The position numbers were made by a program, and so were the translations under genes. The notes under the pieces were generated by a model that saw only the letters and a list, made by a program, of their open reading frames with translations, ran no database searches and was not told the origin of the DNA. A DNA stretch of 64,000 nt, taken from the NCBI GenBank assembly GCA_016715505.1, contig JADJZY010000010.1, positions 62,001 through 126,000 on the forward strand, in the 5' to 3' direction. The DNA comes from Bacteroidota bacterium (GTDB lineage: Bacteria > Bacteroidota > Bacteroidia > Chitinophagales > Chitinophagaceae). Every line of letters begins with the position of its first letter. Position 1 is the first letter of the stretch. Positions 47,081 to 55,853 of the stretch are shown here, in pieces.

Positions 47081-48070
47081 TTATTTTAAATGATAAATCC
47101 CTCCTTCCTTCTCCACTTTTATTTCAAAAGTTTCTGCAATGATGTCTAAAATATTTTCGAGCTCCTGCTCATCAAATCGGGTTGTAATGGTAAGGGTGCG
47201 TAAAGCCTTGTTATCAATTCGTACACTATCGCCATAGGCCTCATTCAGTACCTCCACCACTTTCCACAGCGGCGTATTGTCACACTCAAAATGTTTGTCG
47301 CGATAATACCTGTAAAGTTTATCCCGATGTTTTTGAACCACGATGCTCGAATCATCCCGATCGATGCGTGCCTTTTCACCTGGATGTAACAATACCACCC
47401 GACGAAATTTTTTCACTTCTACGATGCCTGTTTCCACAATCACTTCAGTATATCCCTCCATGGCTTTTACGTTAAAAGAAGTTCCAACAACCCGTATTTC
47501 CACATCATTTCCGGCATCCACAAAAAATGGTTTTGTCCGATCGGGCGTAATATTAAAAAAAGCTTCTCCTTTCAGCGCTACTCTGCGCTCGGCCTCCGCA
47601 AATTTTTCAGGGTATCTTAATTCGGCATACTGATTGAGGGTTACCACACTGCGATCGGCCAGGGTATCTGTTTTTCCGCGAACGGTATTTTTTACGATGT
47701 GTTGTACAGCGCTCGTATCTTTTTTGGGCATGGTCTTAACCACCCCAGGCTCTTGCATTTTCGATGGGCGCATCCAAATCCACACTCCAATCATCGCCAT
47801 CACCCATAAAGCAGCCACCCATGAATATTTGCGTACCATGCTTACCCATAAGGAAGGCGCAGGCTGCATTTTTGATTTCAACTTTTGCCAGGAAGCTTCC
47901 GTATCCTTTGGTGGAATATGTTGTAAAACCTTACTCTGTTCCCATACTTTTTTGTATTCATCATACACAGCGGCATGCTCAGGCGACGATTGTATCCAAT
48001 GCTCCACCTCTGCCCTACTGGCAGCATCACATTCGTTCAGCAAGTATTTTACAATCATTTCTTCACTCAT
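47081..48070 (-). CDS. FecR family anti-sigma factor
   Basis: 329-aa inner-membrane signal transducer. The N-terminal cytoplasmic part (1-85) would bind the sigma factor; one membrane helix follows (WVAALWVMAMIGVWIWM, about 90-106). The periplasmic FecR domain (TLADRSVVTLNQYAELRYPE, RVALKGEAFFNI, VVGTSFNVKAM, VETGIVEV) and a C-terminal DUF4974 domain (FECDNTPLWKVVEVLNEAYG, LTITTRFDEQELENIL) complete the usual Bacteroidota layout. Its ATG overlaps the sigma factor stop by 4 bp, indicating translational coupling. Confidence 0.95.
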   Translation of the reverse strand: MSEEMIVKYLLNECDAASRAEVEHWIQSSPEHAAVYDEYKKVWEQSKVLQHIPPKDTEASWQKLKSKMQPAPSLWVSMVRKYSWVAALWVMAMIGVWIWMRPSKMQEPGVVKTMPKKDTSAVQHIVKNTVRGKTDTLADRSVVTLNQYAELRYPEKFAEAERRVALKGEAFFNITPDRTKPFFVDAGNDVEIRVVGTSFNVKAMEGYTEVIVETGIVEVKKFRRVVLLHPGEKARIDRDDSSIVVQKHRDKLYRYYRDKHFECDNTPLWKVVEVLNEAYGDSVRIDNKALRTLTITTRFDEQELENILDIIAETFEIKVEKEGGIYHLK

Positions 48071-48657
48071 CGGAATAGCTCTTTAAATTGTGACAAAAGC
48101 AACAATATCGACACCAAAAATTCGGCGAGTTTAGTTCGTAAAACCCGCAAGGCTTTACCCATGTGGTGCTCCACCGTTTTTTCTGAAATGCCTAGGCGAC
48201 CGGCAATTTCCCGATATTTTAATTCTTCAAAGCGGCTCAGTTGAAACACCGTTCTGCATTGTTCAGGCAAATCGCTCAACGCTTTCCGAAATCGCGATTC
48301 CAGCAATTTTAAATCCAGTTGCTGCCCTGCCTGTTCGGCTGGCGATTGTTTCATTTGAAACACGGTATGTTTTTGATGTTCATTACGCACTTTTAAGTGT
48401 TTGATATAATTCAGCGACTGAAAATAAACCGATTTATAGAGGTATGCCTGTAAGGATGTTTCGATATGAATATTTTCTTTTTTCTCCCAAATTTTTAAAA
48501 ACAACTGCTGCACTATTTCCTCGGCCTGCATATCATCTTCAATGATCGAATAGGCATAGGCATACAAACTTTGGAAGTACTGTTTGTACACCCTTTCATA
48601 AGTTGCTTCATCACCCTGCAACAAAAGTGTTATGGTTTGCCTCTCGTCTGCCTGCAC
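48067..48657 (-). CDS. ECF RNA polymerase sigma factor (sigma-70 family, Bacteroidota FecI-like)
   Basis: 196-aa ECF sigma factor. Region 2 (about residues 20-90) has the DDMQAEEIVQQLFLKIWEKK motif and region 4 (about 125-180) LPEQCRTVFQLSRFEELKYREIA followed by GISEKTVEHHMGKAL, written here as separate parts. It is the first gene of the sigma-fecR-STN operon. Targets are unknown; the operon has no TonB receptor/SusD pair, unlike most such units in this phylum. Confidence 0.95.
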   Translation of the reverse strand: MQADERQTITLLLQGDEATYERVYKQYFQSLYAYAYSIIEDDMQAEEIVQQLFLKIWEKKENIHIETSLQAYLYKSVYFQSLNYIKHLKVRNEHQKHTVFQMKQSPAEQAGQQLDLKLLESRFRKALSDLPEQCRTVFQLSRFEELKYREIAGRLGISEKTVEHHMGKALRVLRTKLAEFLVSILLLLSQFKELFR

Positions 48658-49095
48658 TGCTCAAAGATAACTTTAGCCTGGTTTTAATAATAGATTCTTT
48701 CTTCTGTTTATCCGTCAATCTGTAGTAGCTAGGCAGGAAACTAAAGCAAACAAAGCTTGAAAAGGGCTTTGCCCGGTAACCCCGAAATAGAAAATCATAC
48801 TGAAGCCAATGAGTCGAAGTATTTGATTTCCTTATTTGTTTTAGCCGTTGGCTGTACCTAAGGGTAAAATTTGGGTTTATAATCCTTTGGGCGCGTTTTC
48901 GTGCTATCGGCTCATACGCCGCCCCTATTTCTCTTGCAGTATAAAATTATCTGCTGCATAAGGGGCGGGGTACCGCCTCTATCACGGGCGCGGCCACCTG
49001 CTATAACGAAGCCTCCCATTTTCCCCATCCAACAAACCCTTCGTTTCAATGGCTCCTTGCCTGCTTCTAAATTCAGAGAATCCTCTGTTTGAGTC
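48658..49095. other. 438-bp intergenic region with dispersed repeat and GC-rich hairpin
   Basis: No gene. It contains copy 4 of the dispersed repeat (48711-48881, reverse strand) and a GC-rich segment 48890-48985 with a perfect 8-bp inverted repeat (CCGCCCCT at 48919-48926, AGGGGCGG at 48961-48968). Confidence 0.55.
48711..48881 (-). repeat. Dispersed intergenic repeat, copy 4 (full form, inverted)
   Basis: The reverse complement starts ATAAACCCAAATTTTAC and matches copy 3 (37965-38136) throughout, with the same ATTGGCTTCAGTATGATTTTC centre, the GGGGTTACC block and a TAGCTACTACAGATT end. It lies upstream of the sigma factor gene. Confidence 0.75.
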
Positions 49096-49809
49096 TTACT
49101 CCGGTTTCACTTTACCCGATCCACTAATATGGGTTTCAATGAGTGGGTTGCCCCGGTATAAAACATCCCCGCTGCCCGATATATCGGCAAACAATGTTTG
49201 TGTTGCCCATACCCTTGTTAAACCCGAACCTGAAGTACTTGTTCGCACCTGGTTGCTCTGCATTCCACTGATTCGAATTGCCCCGCTACCGCTAATGGTT
49301 GTATTCACATTGGGGCAGGTTCCTGACGAAATAGTGATTTTACCTGAACCACTAATATCTGCATCTAAATTCTGGGCATTCAGGGTGGGCAAGTTAATCT
49401 CTCCACTCCCACTAATATCCATTTCTATTTGATTGCTTTGTAAGGGGCTCATGGCTTGTATGCTGCCTGAACCCGATACCTCCAGGGCATTGACGTTTGG
49501 CAAATGCACCCGAATGGTTATATCATCGGCTTTGATCCATAAATTATTGCGATGTTTGATGCTTAAGGTTGCTCCGTTTTGTTGAGTGAGAATTTCATCC
49601 ATTATATTGGCTTGTGCCACCACTTCCAGAAAATAGGTGCTGTCTTGGGTGACTTCCACTTTGGCATCCATTTGTAGGTCAATATTTTGAATCCCTGAAA
49701 TAGAGCGGGTTTCACTGGTGAGTGGGCCGCGGCCTACTACCTTTCGACAAGCTGTTTGGGTAAACAATAGCACCACTGCTGTGCTCAAAAGAAAGAATGT
49801 TTGTTTCAT
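49096..49809 (-). CDS. Head GIN domain (DUF2807) lipoprotein
   Basis: 237-aa predicted lipoprotein. Starting at ATG 49809 the signal MKQTFFLLSTAVVLLFTQTAC ends in a lipobox Cys; the quoted core is VLLFTQTAC. The rest is a DUF2807 'putative auto-transporter adhesin, head GIN' beta-helix: VEVTQDSTYFLEVVAQANIM, then at least six SGSG turns (EVSGSGSI, DISGSGEI, DISGSGKI, TISGSGAI, DISGSGDV, HISGSGKV). Common in Bacteroidota; function unknown, likely envelope surface. It is co-oriented with the sigma/FecR operon 439 bp further on, without evident cotranscription. Confidence 0.9.
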   Translation of the reverse strand: MKQTFFLLSTAVVLLFTQTACRKVVGRGPLTSETRSISGIQNIDLQMDAKVEVTQDSTYFLEVVAQANIMDEILTQQNGATLSIKHRNNLWIKADDITIRVHLPNVNALEVSGSGSIQAMSPLQSNQIEMDISGSGEINLPTLNAQNLDADISGSGKITISSGTCPNVNTTISGSGAIRISGMQSNQVRTSTSGSGLTRVWATQTLFADISGSGDVLYRGNPLIETHISGSGKVKPE

Positions 49810-50214
49810 ATTTTTTGCTGTTATAGCTCTATGACACCCCAACGGTGGTTTCCCCCTATAGGTCTTTAAAAAAATTTTAGATGACAGGCATTTCCATTTT
49901 GGCCCCTGCTTAAGTTCGTTCTCGAAGCCTCTTAGCTTCGGTATGCTAGGAATTTGGAATTGTGATGTTGCTAATTGTCTGAATCACAGATGATGAGGAT
50001 TAAGGGATAGTCACAGCTTTTTATAGCAATAAATTAAAGTACAATTCTTCTCTTCTGTCAAAACCATGAGTGAACATCTTGTTGGTGAAGAACCCAACAA
50101 GGCCCAAGGACCTGTTGCGAAACGCAACAAATAAACCTAAGCAAATATGCTTCGAGACTTTAAACATCTCTTTGATGAAGAACACCAACAAGGGCGTATT
50201 TTTCAAACAATAAT
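49810..50214. other. 405-bp intergenic region holding the left direct repeat
   Basis: No gene seen. Contains a hairpin CGAAGC-CTCTTA-GCTTCG (49923-49940) and the left copy of a ~205-bp repeat (49951-50154) whose partner lies at 51823-52036. Confidence 0.5.
49951..50154 (+). repeat. Direct repeat, left copy, flanking the glycosyltransferase gene
   Basis: About 204 bp, closely matching 51823-52036 in the same orientation (shared TGTCTGAATCACAGAT, GGATTAAGGGATAGTCACAG, AAAGTACAATTCTTCTCTTC). It includes GTTGCG-AAA-CGCAAC and a slightly degraded GTTGGTG-hairpin. Intergenic, non-coding and hairpin-rich, like a REP cluster. Confidence 0.75.
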
Positions 50215-51775
50215 TTGGAAGTAGATATTTCTGACTTTGTAAATGGCTATTCTTATCTTGTGCTTCGGAACGACACTAAAACAATACGAAAAAATATTGA
50301 AGAATTGAAAATTGGACTTAATTTCAAAAGACAGGGAAGCCAAGCAAATTATTTTTGGTTAATAGTTATACTTTTAGTTTCATTTATAATAAGATGTCTT
50401 TACGCTAGTTGGGACCCATTCCTCCACAATTGGGATGAAAGATTCCATGCGTTGGTGTCTAGAAATTTAATGGAATCTCCTTGGGTTCCTTATTTACGAA
50501 GATATCCACAGGTACCCTATGAAGCCAACAGTTGGTGCTGCAATTCCAGTATGGTTACACAAACAACCCTTGTTCTTATGGCAGTCGGCCCTTTCCATGA
50601 AGCTCTTTGGCGTTTCGGTATTTACACTTCGTCTACCATCAGTATTTTTAGCCTCTTTACTCAGCCTGTTGGTTTACCGCATTGCCTTATTGTATAGTCG
50701 ACAAAATGTCGTTGGCCTTTTGGCTGCGTCGTTGATGGCATTGAATCAGTACCAACTTGAACTTGTGGCTGGCGCTCAAGGTATGGATCATAATGATGTT
50801 TCCTTCACTTTTTATATTGTTGGTAGTGTATGGGCATATCTCGAATATCTTAACTCTGGCAAACTGTCCTTCGCTATCCTGGCCGGCCTCTTATCTGGAT
50901 GTGCAGTACTCACTAAGTGGCTGGTTGGGATGTTGGTTTTCCTACCTTGGGTACTGATTACCATTTGGTCGAGATCAGGTTTAAAGTGGCGTGTTCTTTT
51001 ATTCGGACTAGTCACGGCTGTTGTAATTTTCTTACCCTGGCAACTTTATATTCTAAATCGTTTTCATTCGCTGGCGCTTTATGAATACCGTTACAATGCA
51101 AGGCATGTTTGGGAAGTTTTGGAGGGTCATGCCGGGAAATGGTATTTTTATTTAAAACTATTTCCTGACTACTTTGGCAAACTTGGTAGTCTCATTTTAG
51201 CCATCGGTGTGATACTCTCTATTTTCCGTAAAGAAGATAGGCTTATTCGAAATGTCTTGCTACTAATGCTGGCAAGCGTCTTCTTGTTTTTTTCTTTTGT
51301 AGCTCAAACAAAAATGCCATCTTATGTTTTTATTGTAGTTCCTATCGCATTAGTTTTTTTGGCATTGGGAATGCATTTGATCATGAAACAAATACCTAAC
51401 CCTCTATTAAAAGTTCTTTTCATTCTAATCGTGTTATTGGATACTTGGAAACCTTGGATCTCTTATCAAAATAGAAAGCAGGATACTGATCGGGCAAGAA
51501 AAATTCACAATACACAGGTGTATAAAAATTTGAAATCATTATTGCCCGAAGGCTATCGCACTGTTGTAAATGTTACTTCGTTTGAGGATGTTGAGCTTAT
51601 GTTCTTTAACCCAGATATTAATGCCTACCATTGGTGGATTGACACAAATGAACTCCCCCGTATGATACAAGAAGGTGTTCGTATTGCTGCGTTTAGAGCG
51701 CACGGGGAATATGTACTTCCGGAGGCTTATCAATCATATCCGAATTTATATCTCATTCAAGAAGAGATAAAGTAA
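50215..51775 (+). CDS. Glycosyltransferase of the GT39/ArnT-like membrane family, one frameshift
   Basis: Polytopic membrane glycosyltransferase using a polyprenyl-phosphate sugar donor. The first frame (50215-50697) has the opening helix WLIVILLVSFIIRCLYASW and the catalytic-type loop DPFLHNWDERFHALVSRNLM with the conserved acidic pair, then PQVPYEANSWCCN. The second (50519-51775) continues with WLHKQPLFLWQSALSMKLFG and about ten further helices, ending in a soluble tail. One indel near 50545-50555 separates them; joined length is about 520 aa, right for the family. The first ~35 residues are not conserved and the true start may be later. The gene lies between two direct repeats. Confidence 0.8.
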
Positions 51776-52299
51776 AGTAAAATACTAACCTCAAGGTTTG
51801 AGTCTCTATAAACCATTTTACCAATTTGGAATTGAGCTCTTGCTTATTGTCTGAATCACAGATTTTGAGGATTAAGGGATAGTCACAGCTTTCTGTTGCA
51901 ATTAATTAAAGTACAATTCTTCTCTTCTGTCATCAAAAACCAGAAGTGTATCACATCTTGTTGGTGAAGAACACCAACAAGGGCATAGCCAGTTGCGAAA
52001 CGCAACAAAATAAACCTACGAAGCAAATATGCTTCGCAGAACTGAAACCATCCATTTCTCTATCTCACTCTCCCTCACCCTCTCATCTCACTCTGTTAAA
52101 GGGCCAGGGATGGCAGCAAGCTACCCCGCCCGACGAAGGAGGGCGGTGTAAGCCCGAACAGCCAGTTGCAGCCCAGTGATGCACAATTGCCCCAATGCAA
52201 GCTACTCATGGCGGCAGGCCCCCGACACCGAACAAGCCAGCCGATGATAGCGCTGCTTTCATACAAATACATTATTTTTAAAGTCTTAAACTGTGCCGT
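51776..52299. other. 524-bp intergenic region holding the right direct repeat
   Basis: Contains the right repeat (51823-52036) and, after it, a GC-rich segment with the inverted repeat CCGCCC-gacgaagga-GGGCGG around 52123-52144. The AAGGAGGGCGG string also occurs at about 41390. No gene seen. Confidence 0.5.
51823..52036 (+). repeat. Direct repeat, right copy, with three perfect hairpins
   Basis: Matches 49951-50154. It has three consecutive perfect hairpins: CTTGTTGGTG-AAGAA-CACCAACAAG (51957-51981), GTTGCG-AAA-CGCAAC (51992-52006) and CGAAGCA-AATA-TGCTTCG (52019-52036). Confidence 0.75.
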
Positions 52300-55077
52300 A
52301 TGTTCGAAACCTCCAAACCGCTTAAAGGAATTCAATCGACTGTGCAAAGCCAAACCAAAACGGCTTATATCAACGACGTGCCTTTTACTCTGATTCCCGG
52401 TGAAACCATTCTGAGTTTTGTGCGACGCAGCCTGGGCGAAAATCTCGTACCCACGCTGTGCGATGCGCCCAATCTGGATCCTTTTGGAAGTTGCCGGGTT
52501 TGTAGTGTGGATGTGGCACTCGTGCAAAATGGAAATTCAAAAGCCATGGCTTCCTGCCATACCCCGGTTACTGAAGGCTCCTATATTTACCCGAACAGTA
52601 AACGGATTCAAAAACTACGAAAAAATATTATTGAGTTGGTGCTCACCGATCATCCGCTCGATTGCCTCACCTGCGAAGTCAATAACAACTGCGAATTACA
52701 AAGTGTAGCCGCCCAAGTAGGTGTGCGTGATGTTCGATATCCGGAAGGAAAAAATCACCTCAACCGTAAAAAAGATTTAAGCCATCCATACATGACCTCG
52801 GACTTGAGTAAGTGTATCAATTGTTTTCGCTGCGTAAGGGCCTGTGATGAAGTGCAGGGACAATTTGTATTGAGCATGGCCGGACGCGGTTTTGACAGCC
52901 ATATCATTAAAGGCAGTGATCAAAGTTTTTTTGAAAGCGATTGTGTGAGTTGTGGTGCCTGCGCCCAGGCTTGTCCGACCAGTGCCATCAGTGATGTATT
53001 TGAAAGTAAGAGCATAGCCGTTCAACAAAAAACACGCACGGTTTGTACTTATTGCGGCGTTGGTTGTAACCTGGAGGTGTCAACCGTGGATGGCGAAATT
53101 AAGAGCATTCAGGCCCCTTATAATGCCGAGGTAAATGGCGGCCATACCTGCCTCAAAGGACGTTATGCCTTTAAGTTTTACGATCATCAGGAACGTTTAC
53201 GTACTCCCCTCATTAAACGCAGTGGCGTATTTGAAGAAGCTACATGGGATGAAGCTTACGACTATATTGCCAACAAACTCAATTCCATTAAAGCCGAATA
53301 TGGTGCAGATGCGATTGGGGGTATTTCATCGGCCCGATGTACGAATGAGGAAAATTATCTGATGCAGAAATTTATTCGCGCCGTGATAGGAACCAATAAT
53401 ATTGATAGTTGCGCACGGGTGTGTCATTCTCCTACTGCATTGGGTATGCAAAGAACTTTCGGAACAGGAGCCGCAACCAACTCCATCAAAGACCTCAAAT
53501 TTACCGACGCCATTTTGGTGATTGGAGCCAACCCCACAGACGGACACCCGGTAACAGGTGCTAAAATGAAACAGTTTGCGATGAAGGGTAAAACTACCAT
53601 AGTGATTGATCCGCGTAAAACTGAAATGGCCAAATACGCCACGCATCACCTGCAATTAAAACCGGGAACAAACGTGGCTGTGCTCAATATGATGTTGTAT
53701 TATATCATGACCGAAGGTTTGGAAAATCATGAATTTATTTCAAATCGAACTGAAGGTTATGATGATTTTAAAGCCCATGTGCTGGCCATGGATATGGATT
53801 ACCTCAGCGAAGAAAGCGGCGTTCGTAAAGAGGCTGTGCGCGAGGCAGCCATAGCCTATGCCCAGGCACCCAATGCCATGAGTTTTCATGGACTGGGCGT
53901 AACTGAACATACACAGGGAACCTATACGGTGATGCTTATTGCCGACCTCGCCATGATTACCGGAAATATTGGAAGACCCGGAGTTGGGGTGAATCCGCTA
54001 CGGGGACAAAACAATGTACAAGGTGCAGCCGATATGGGCTGTCAACCTCATCAGGGTGCCGGTTATCTGGACGTCACCAATCCGGAGATGCATCAACGCT
54101 ATGAAACATTTTACCATGCTAAACTTCCGGATTATATCGGGCTTAAAATTCCGCAGATGTACGATGCAGCCTTAGAAGGAAAATTTAAAGCCCTGTGGCT
54201 GATGGGAGAAGATAATGTGCAAACCGACCCCAATACCCTGAAGGTGAAAGCCGCCATGGAACAATTGGATTTACTGGTGGTGCAGGAACTCTTTATGACC
54301 GAGACGGCTAAAATGGCCCATGTGGTTTTACCGGCCACTTCATTTTTAGAAAAGAGTGGCACTTTTACCAATGGCGAACGTAGAATACAACGTGTAAATA
54401 AAGTGGTGGAACCCCTGAAAGGCTGTAAACAAGATGGGCAGATCATGATTGACATCATGAATCGTATGGGTTATCCTCAGGCTGATTACGACCCCAAAAC
54501 ACTGCTCGAAGAAATTGCACAAATTGTTCCTTTCTTTGCCGGTGTAAAATGGGACGAGCTGGGCGATAATGGCAAACAATGGCCCGTACTTCCGGATGGC
54601 AGCGATACAAAAATTTTACATACTGAATCCTTTAAAATTGGAAAGGGCCAATTTAAAAAAGCCACCTGGACCGAAAGTCAGGAACTAAGCACCTACAAAA
54701 AAGATTTCCCGTATATCCTGACAACCAATCGTGAACTGGAGCATTACAATTGTGGGGCACAAACACGCCGTACCGGTAATGCCGAAATTTTGCAAACGGA
54801 TTCATTACTCATCCATCCGGAAGATGCCGACAAACATGGCATTGCAGAGGGTGATATGGTTTGTGTGGAAAGTGCACGCGGAAAGATTGATGTAAAAGCA
54901 CGTATCAGTCTGGAGGTAAACCCCGGCATCTTGTCATCGACTTTCCATTTTCCGGAAGTGAATATGAATGTTTTAACGAGCAGTGTCACTGATACGGATG
55001 CCTTATGTCCGGAGTACAAAGTATGCGCCGTGCGCATTCGAAAGAGCAAAGGGAAATATAAACTCCAGGCTCAGTAA
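52300..55077 (+). CDS. Formate dehydrogenase alpha subunit (molybdopterin, NuoG-like N-terminus)
   Basis: 925-aa cytoplasmic Mo/W enzyme oxidising formate to CO2. Modules in order: 2Fe-2S ferredoxin (~18-95; CDAPNLDPFGSCRVCSV), His/Cys cluster (HPLDCLTCEVNNNCELQ), two 4Fe-4S sites (CINCFRCVRACDEVQG; CVSCGACAQACPTSAI), the catalytic-domain 4Fe-4S (CTYCGVGCNLEV ... GGHTCLKGR), then the molybdopterin domain. The metal ligand is Cys in CARVCHSPTALGM, not selenocysteine. The C-terminal dinucleotide-binding domain starts near YILTTNRELEHYNCG. No beta/gamma or FdhD gene lies alongside in this window. An SGNH hydrolase gene starts at its stop codon (TAATG). Confidence 0.92.
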   Translation: MFETSKPLKGIQSTVQSQTKTAYINDVPFTLIPGETILSFVRRSLGENLVPTLCDAPNLDPFGSCRVCSVDVALVQNGNSKAMASCHTPVTEGSYIYPNSKRIQKLRKNIIELVLTDHPLDCLTCEVNNNCELQSVAAQVGVRDVRYPEGKNHLNRKKDLSHPYMTSDLSKCINCFRCVRACDEVQGQFVLSMAGRGFDSHIIKGSDQSFFESDCVSCGACAQACPTSAISDVFESKSIAVQQKTRTVCTYCGVGCNLEVSTVDGEIKSIQAPYNAEVNGGHTCLKGRYAFKFYDHQERLRTPLIKRSGVFEEATWDEAYDYIANKLNSIKAEYGADAIGGISSARCTNEENYLMQKFIRAVIGTNNIDSCARVCHSPTALGMQRTFGTGAATNSIKDLKFTDAILVIGANPTDGHPVTGAKMKQFAMKGKTTIVIDPRKTEMAKYATHHLQLKPGTNVAVLNMMLYYIMTEGLENHEFISNRTEGYDDFKAHVLAMDMDYLSEESGVRKEAVREAAIAYAQAPNAMSFHGLGVTEHTQGTYTVMLIADLAMITGNIGRPGVGVNPLRGQNNVQGAADMGCQPHQGAGYLDVTNPEMHQRYETFYHAKLPDYIGLKIPQMYDAALEGKFKALWLMGEDNVQTDPNTLKVKAAMEQLDLLVVQELFMTETAKMAHVVLPATSFLEKSGTFTNGERRIQRVNKVVEPLKGCKQDGQIMIDIMNRMGYPQADYDPKTLLEEIAQIVPFFAGVKWDELGDNGKQWPVLPDGSDTKILHTESFKIGKGQFKKATWTESQELSTYKKDFPYILTTNRELEHYNCGAQTRRTGNAEILQTDSLLIHPEDADKHGIAEGDMVCVESARGKIDVKARISLEVNPGILSSTFHFPEVNMNVLTSSVTDTDALCPEYKVCAVRIRKSKGKYKLQAQ

Positions 55078-55838
55078 TGGCGTTTGTAATAAAACCCTGG
55101 CAACGAAGCTTTTGGACCGCCCGCCGCAGCATGGCTGTTTTGATGTTGCTGATTTGCTTTTTATGTGGGCTGCTACTCAGCGTGCATCTCAATATTCGCA
55201 GAGCACGAGCTATACGCAGTAATGCCTATGAACAACAATTAATGGCACAAAGCGGACAGGACTTCAGGGCCAATCCACACTTTGAAGAACAATTTGCTTT
55301 GTTTGAAACTTATGGAGCACATACTTGTGATGTGTTGATGTTAGGCACTTCATTTACCCAACGGGTTCAATGGCAGGAGGCTTTCCCTGAATTAAAGATT
55401 TTAAACCGGGGTATTGGCTCAGACCAATTATCGGGTATTGAATTTCGATTACCTCAGGTATTGGCGTGCAAGCCGCGTATTTGTTTTTTGGAAGCCGGCA
55501 TCAATGACCTGATTTATCGCGTACCAATGGATACAATGGCTAGGCGGCTTCGGAAAATTTTTTCCATGCTTCGTGATCAACAAATTAAAGTGGTTTATAC
55601 CCATAGTTTTTATTGCGGCGTGCAACACGAAGGTGCAGATTTATTGAATCCCGAAATTCGTGCATGGAACAAAACTGCACAATTGCTTTGCCAAGAAATG
55701 AACATACCCAGTATCGATATCAATGAGGTCATTTCAGAGAACGACCGGCGTAAAAATGAATATACCCTTTCGGATGGTATTCACTTAAATGCAGCTGCCT
55801 ATCAGATTTGGTTTAAAGCGATTCGAAAATATTTATAG
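55077..55838 (+). CDS. SGNH/GDSL-type hydrolase with N-terminal membrane anchor
   Basis: 253 aa. One N-terminal membrane helix (MAVLMLLICFLCGLLLSV, about residues 19-37), then an SGNH fold: block I MLGTSFTQ carries the Ser (T replaces the usual Asp of GDS), the oxyanion Gly in RGIGSDQ, GINDL (block III) and the DGIHLN Asp-His pair (block V). It is probably an extracytoplasmic esterase or O-acetyl-group hydrolase acting on glycans or lipids. The start overlaps the formate dehydrogenase stop (TAATG), suggesting coupling, and the next gene encodes a large membrane protein, more fitting company than formate metabolism. Confidence 0.85.
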   Translation: MAFVIKPWQRSFWTARRSMAVLMLLICFLCGLLLSVHLNIRRARAIRSNAYEQQLMAQSGQDFRANPHFEEQFALFETYGAHTCDVLMLGTSFTQRVQWQEAFPELKILNRGIGSDQLSGIEFRLPQVLACKPRICFLEAGINDLIYRVPMDTMARRLRKIFSMLRDQQIKVVYTHSFYCGVQHEGADLLNPEIRAWNKTAQLLCQEMNIPSIDINEVISENDRRKNEYTLSDGIHLNAAAYQIWFKAIRKYL

Positions 55839-55853
55839 TTCCGAAATTGAAAT

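Noticed and set aside
50215..50320. T9SS sorting-domain remnant fused to the glycosyltransferase N-terminus
   Set aside because: VDISDFVNGYSYLVLRND slightly resembles the end of a sorting domain, but the match is short and lacks the YPNP motif; it may just be a spurious upstream extension.
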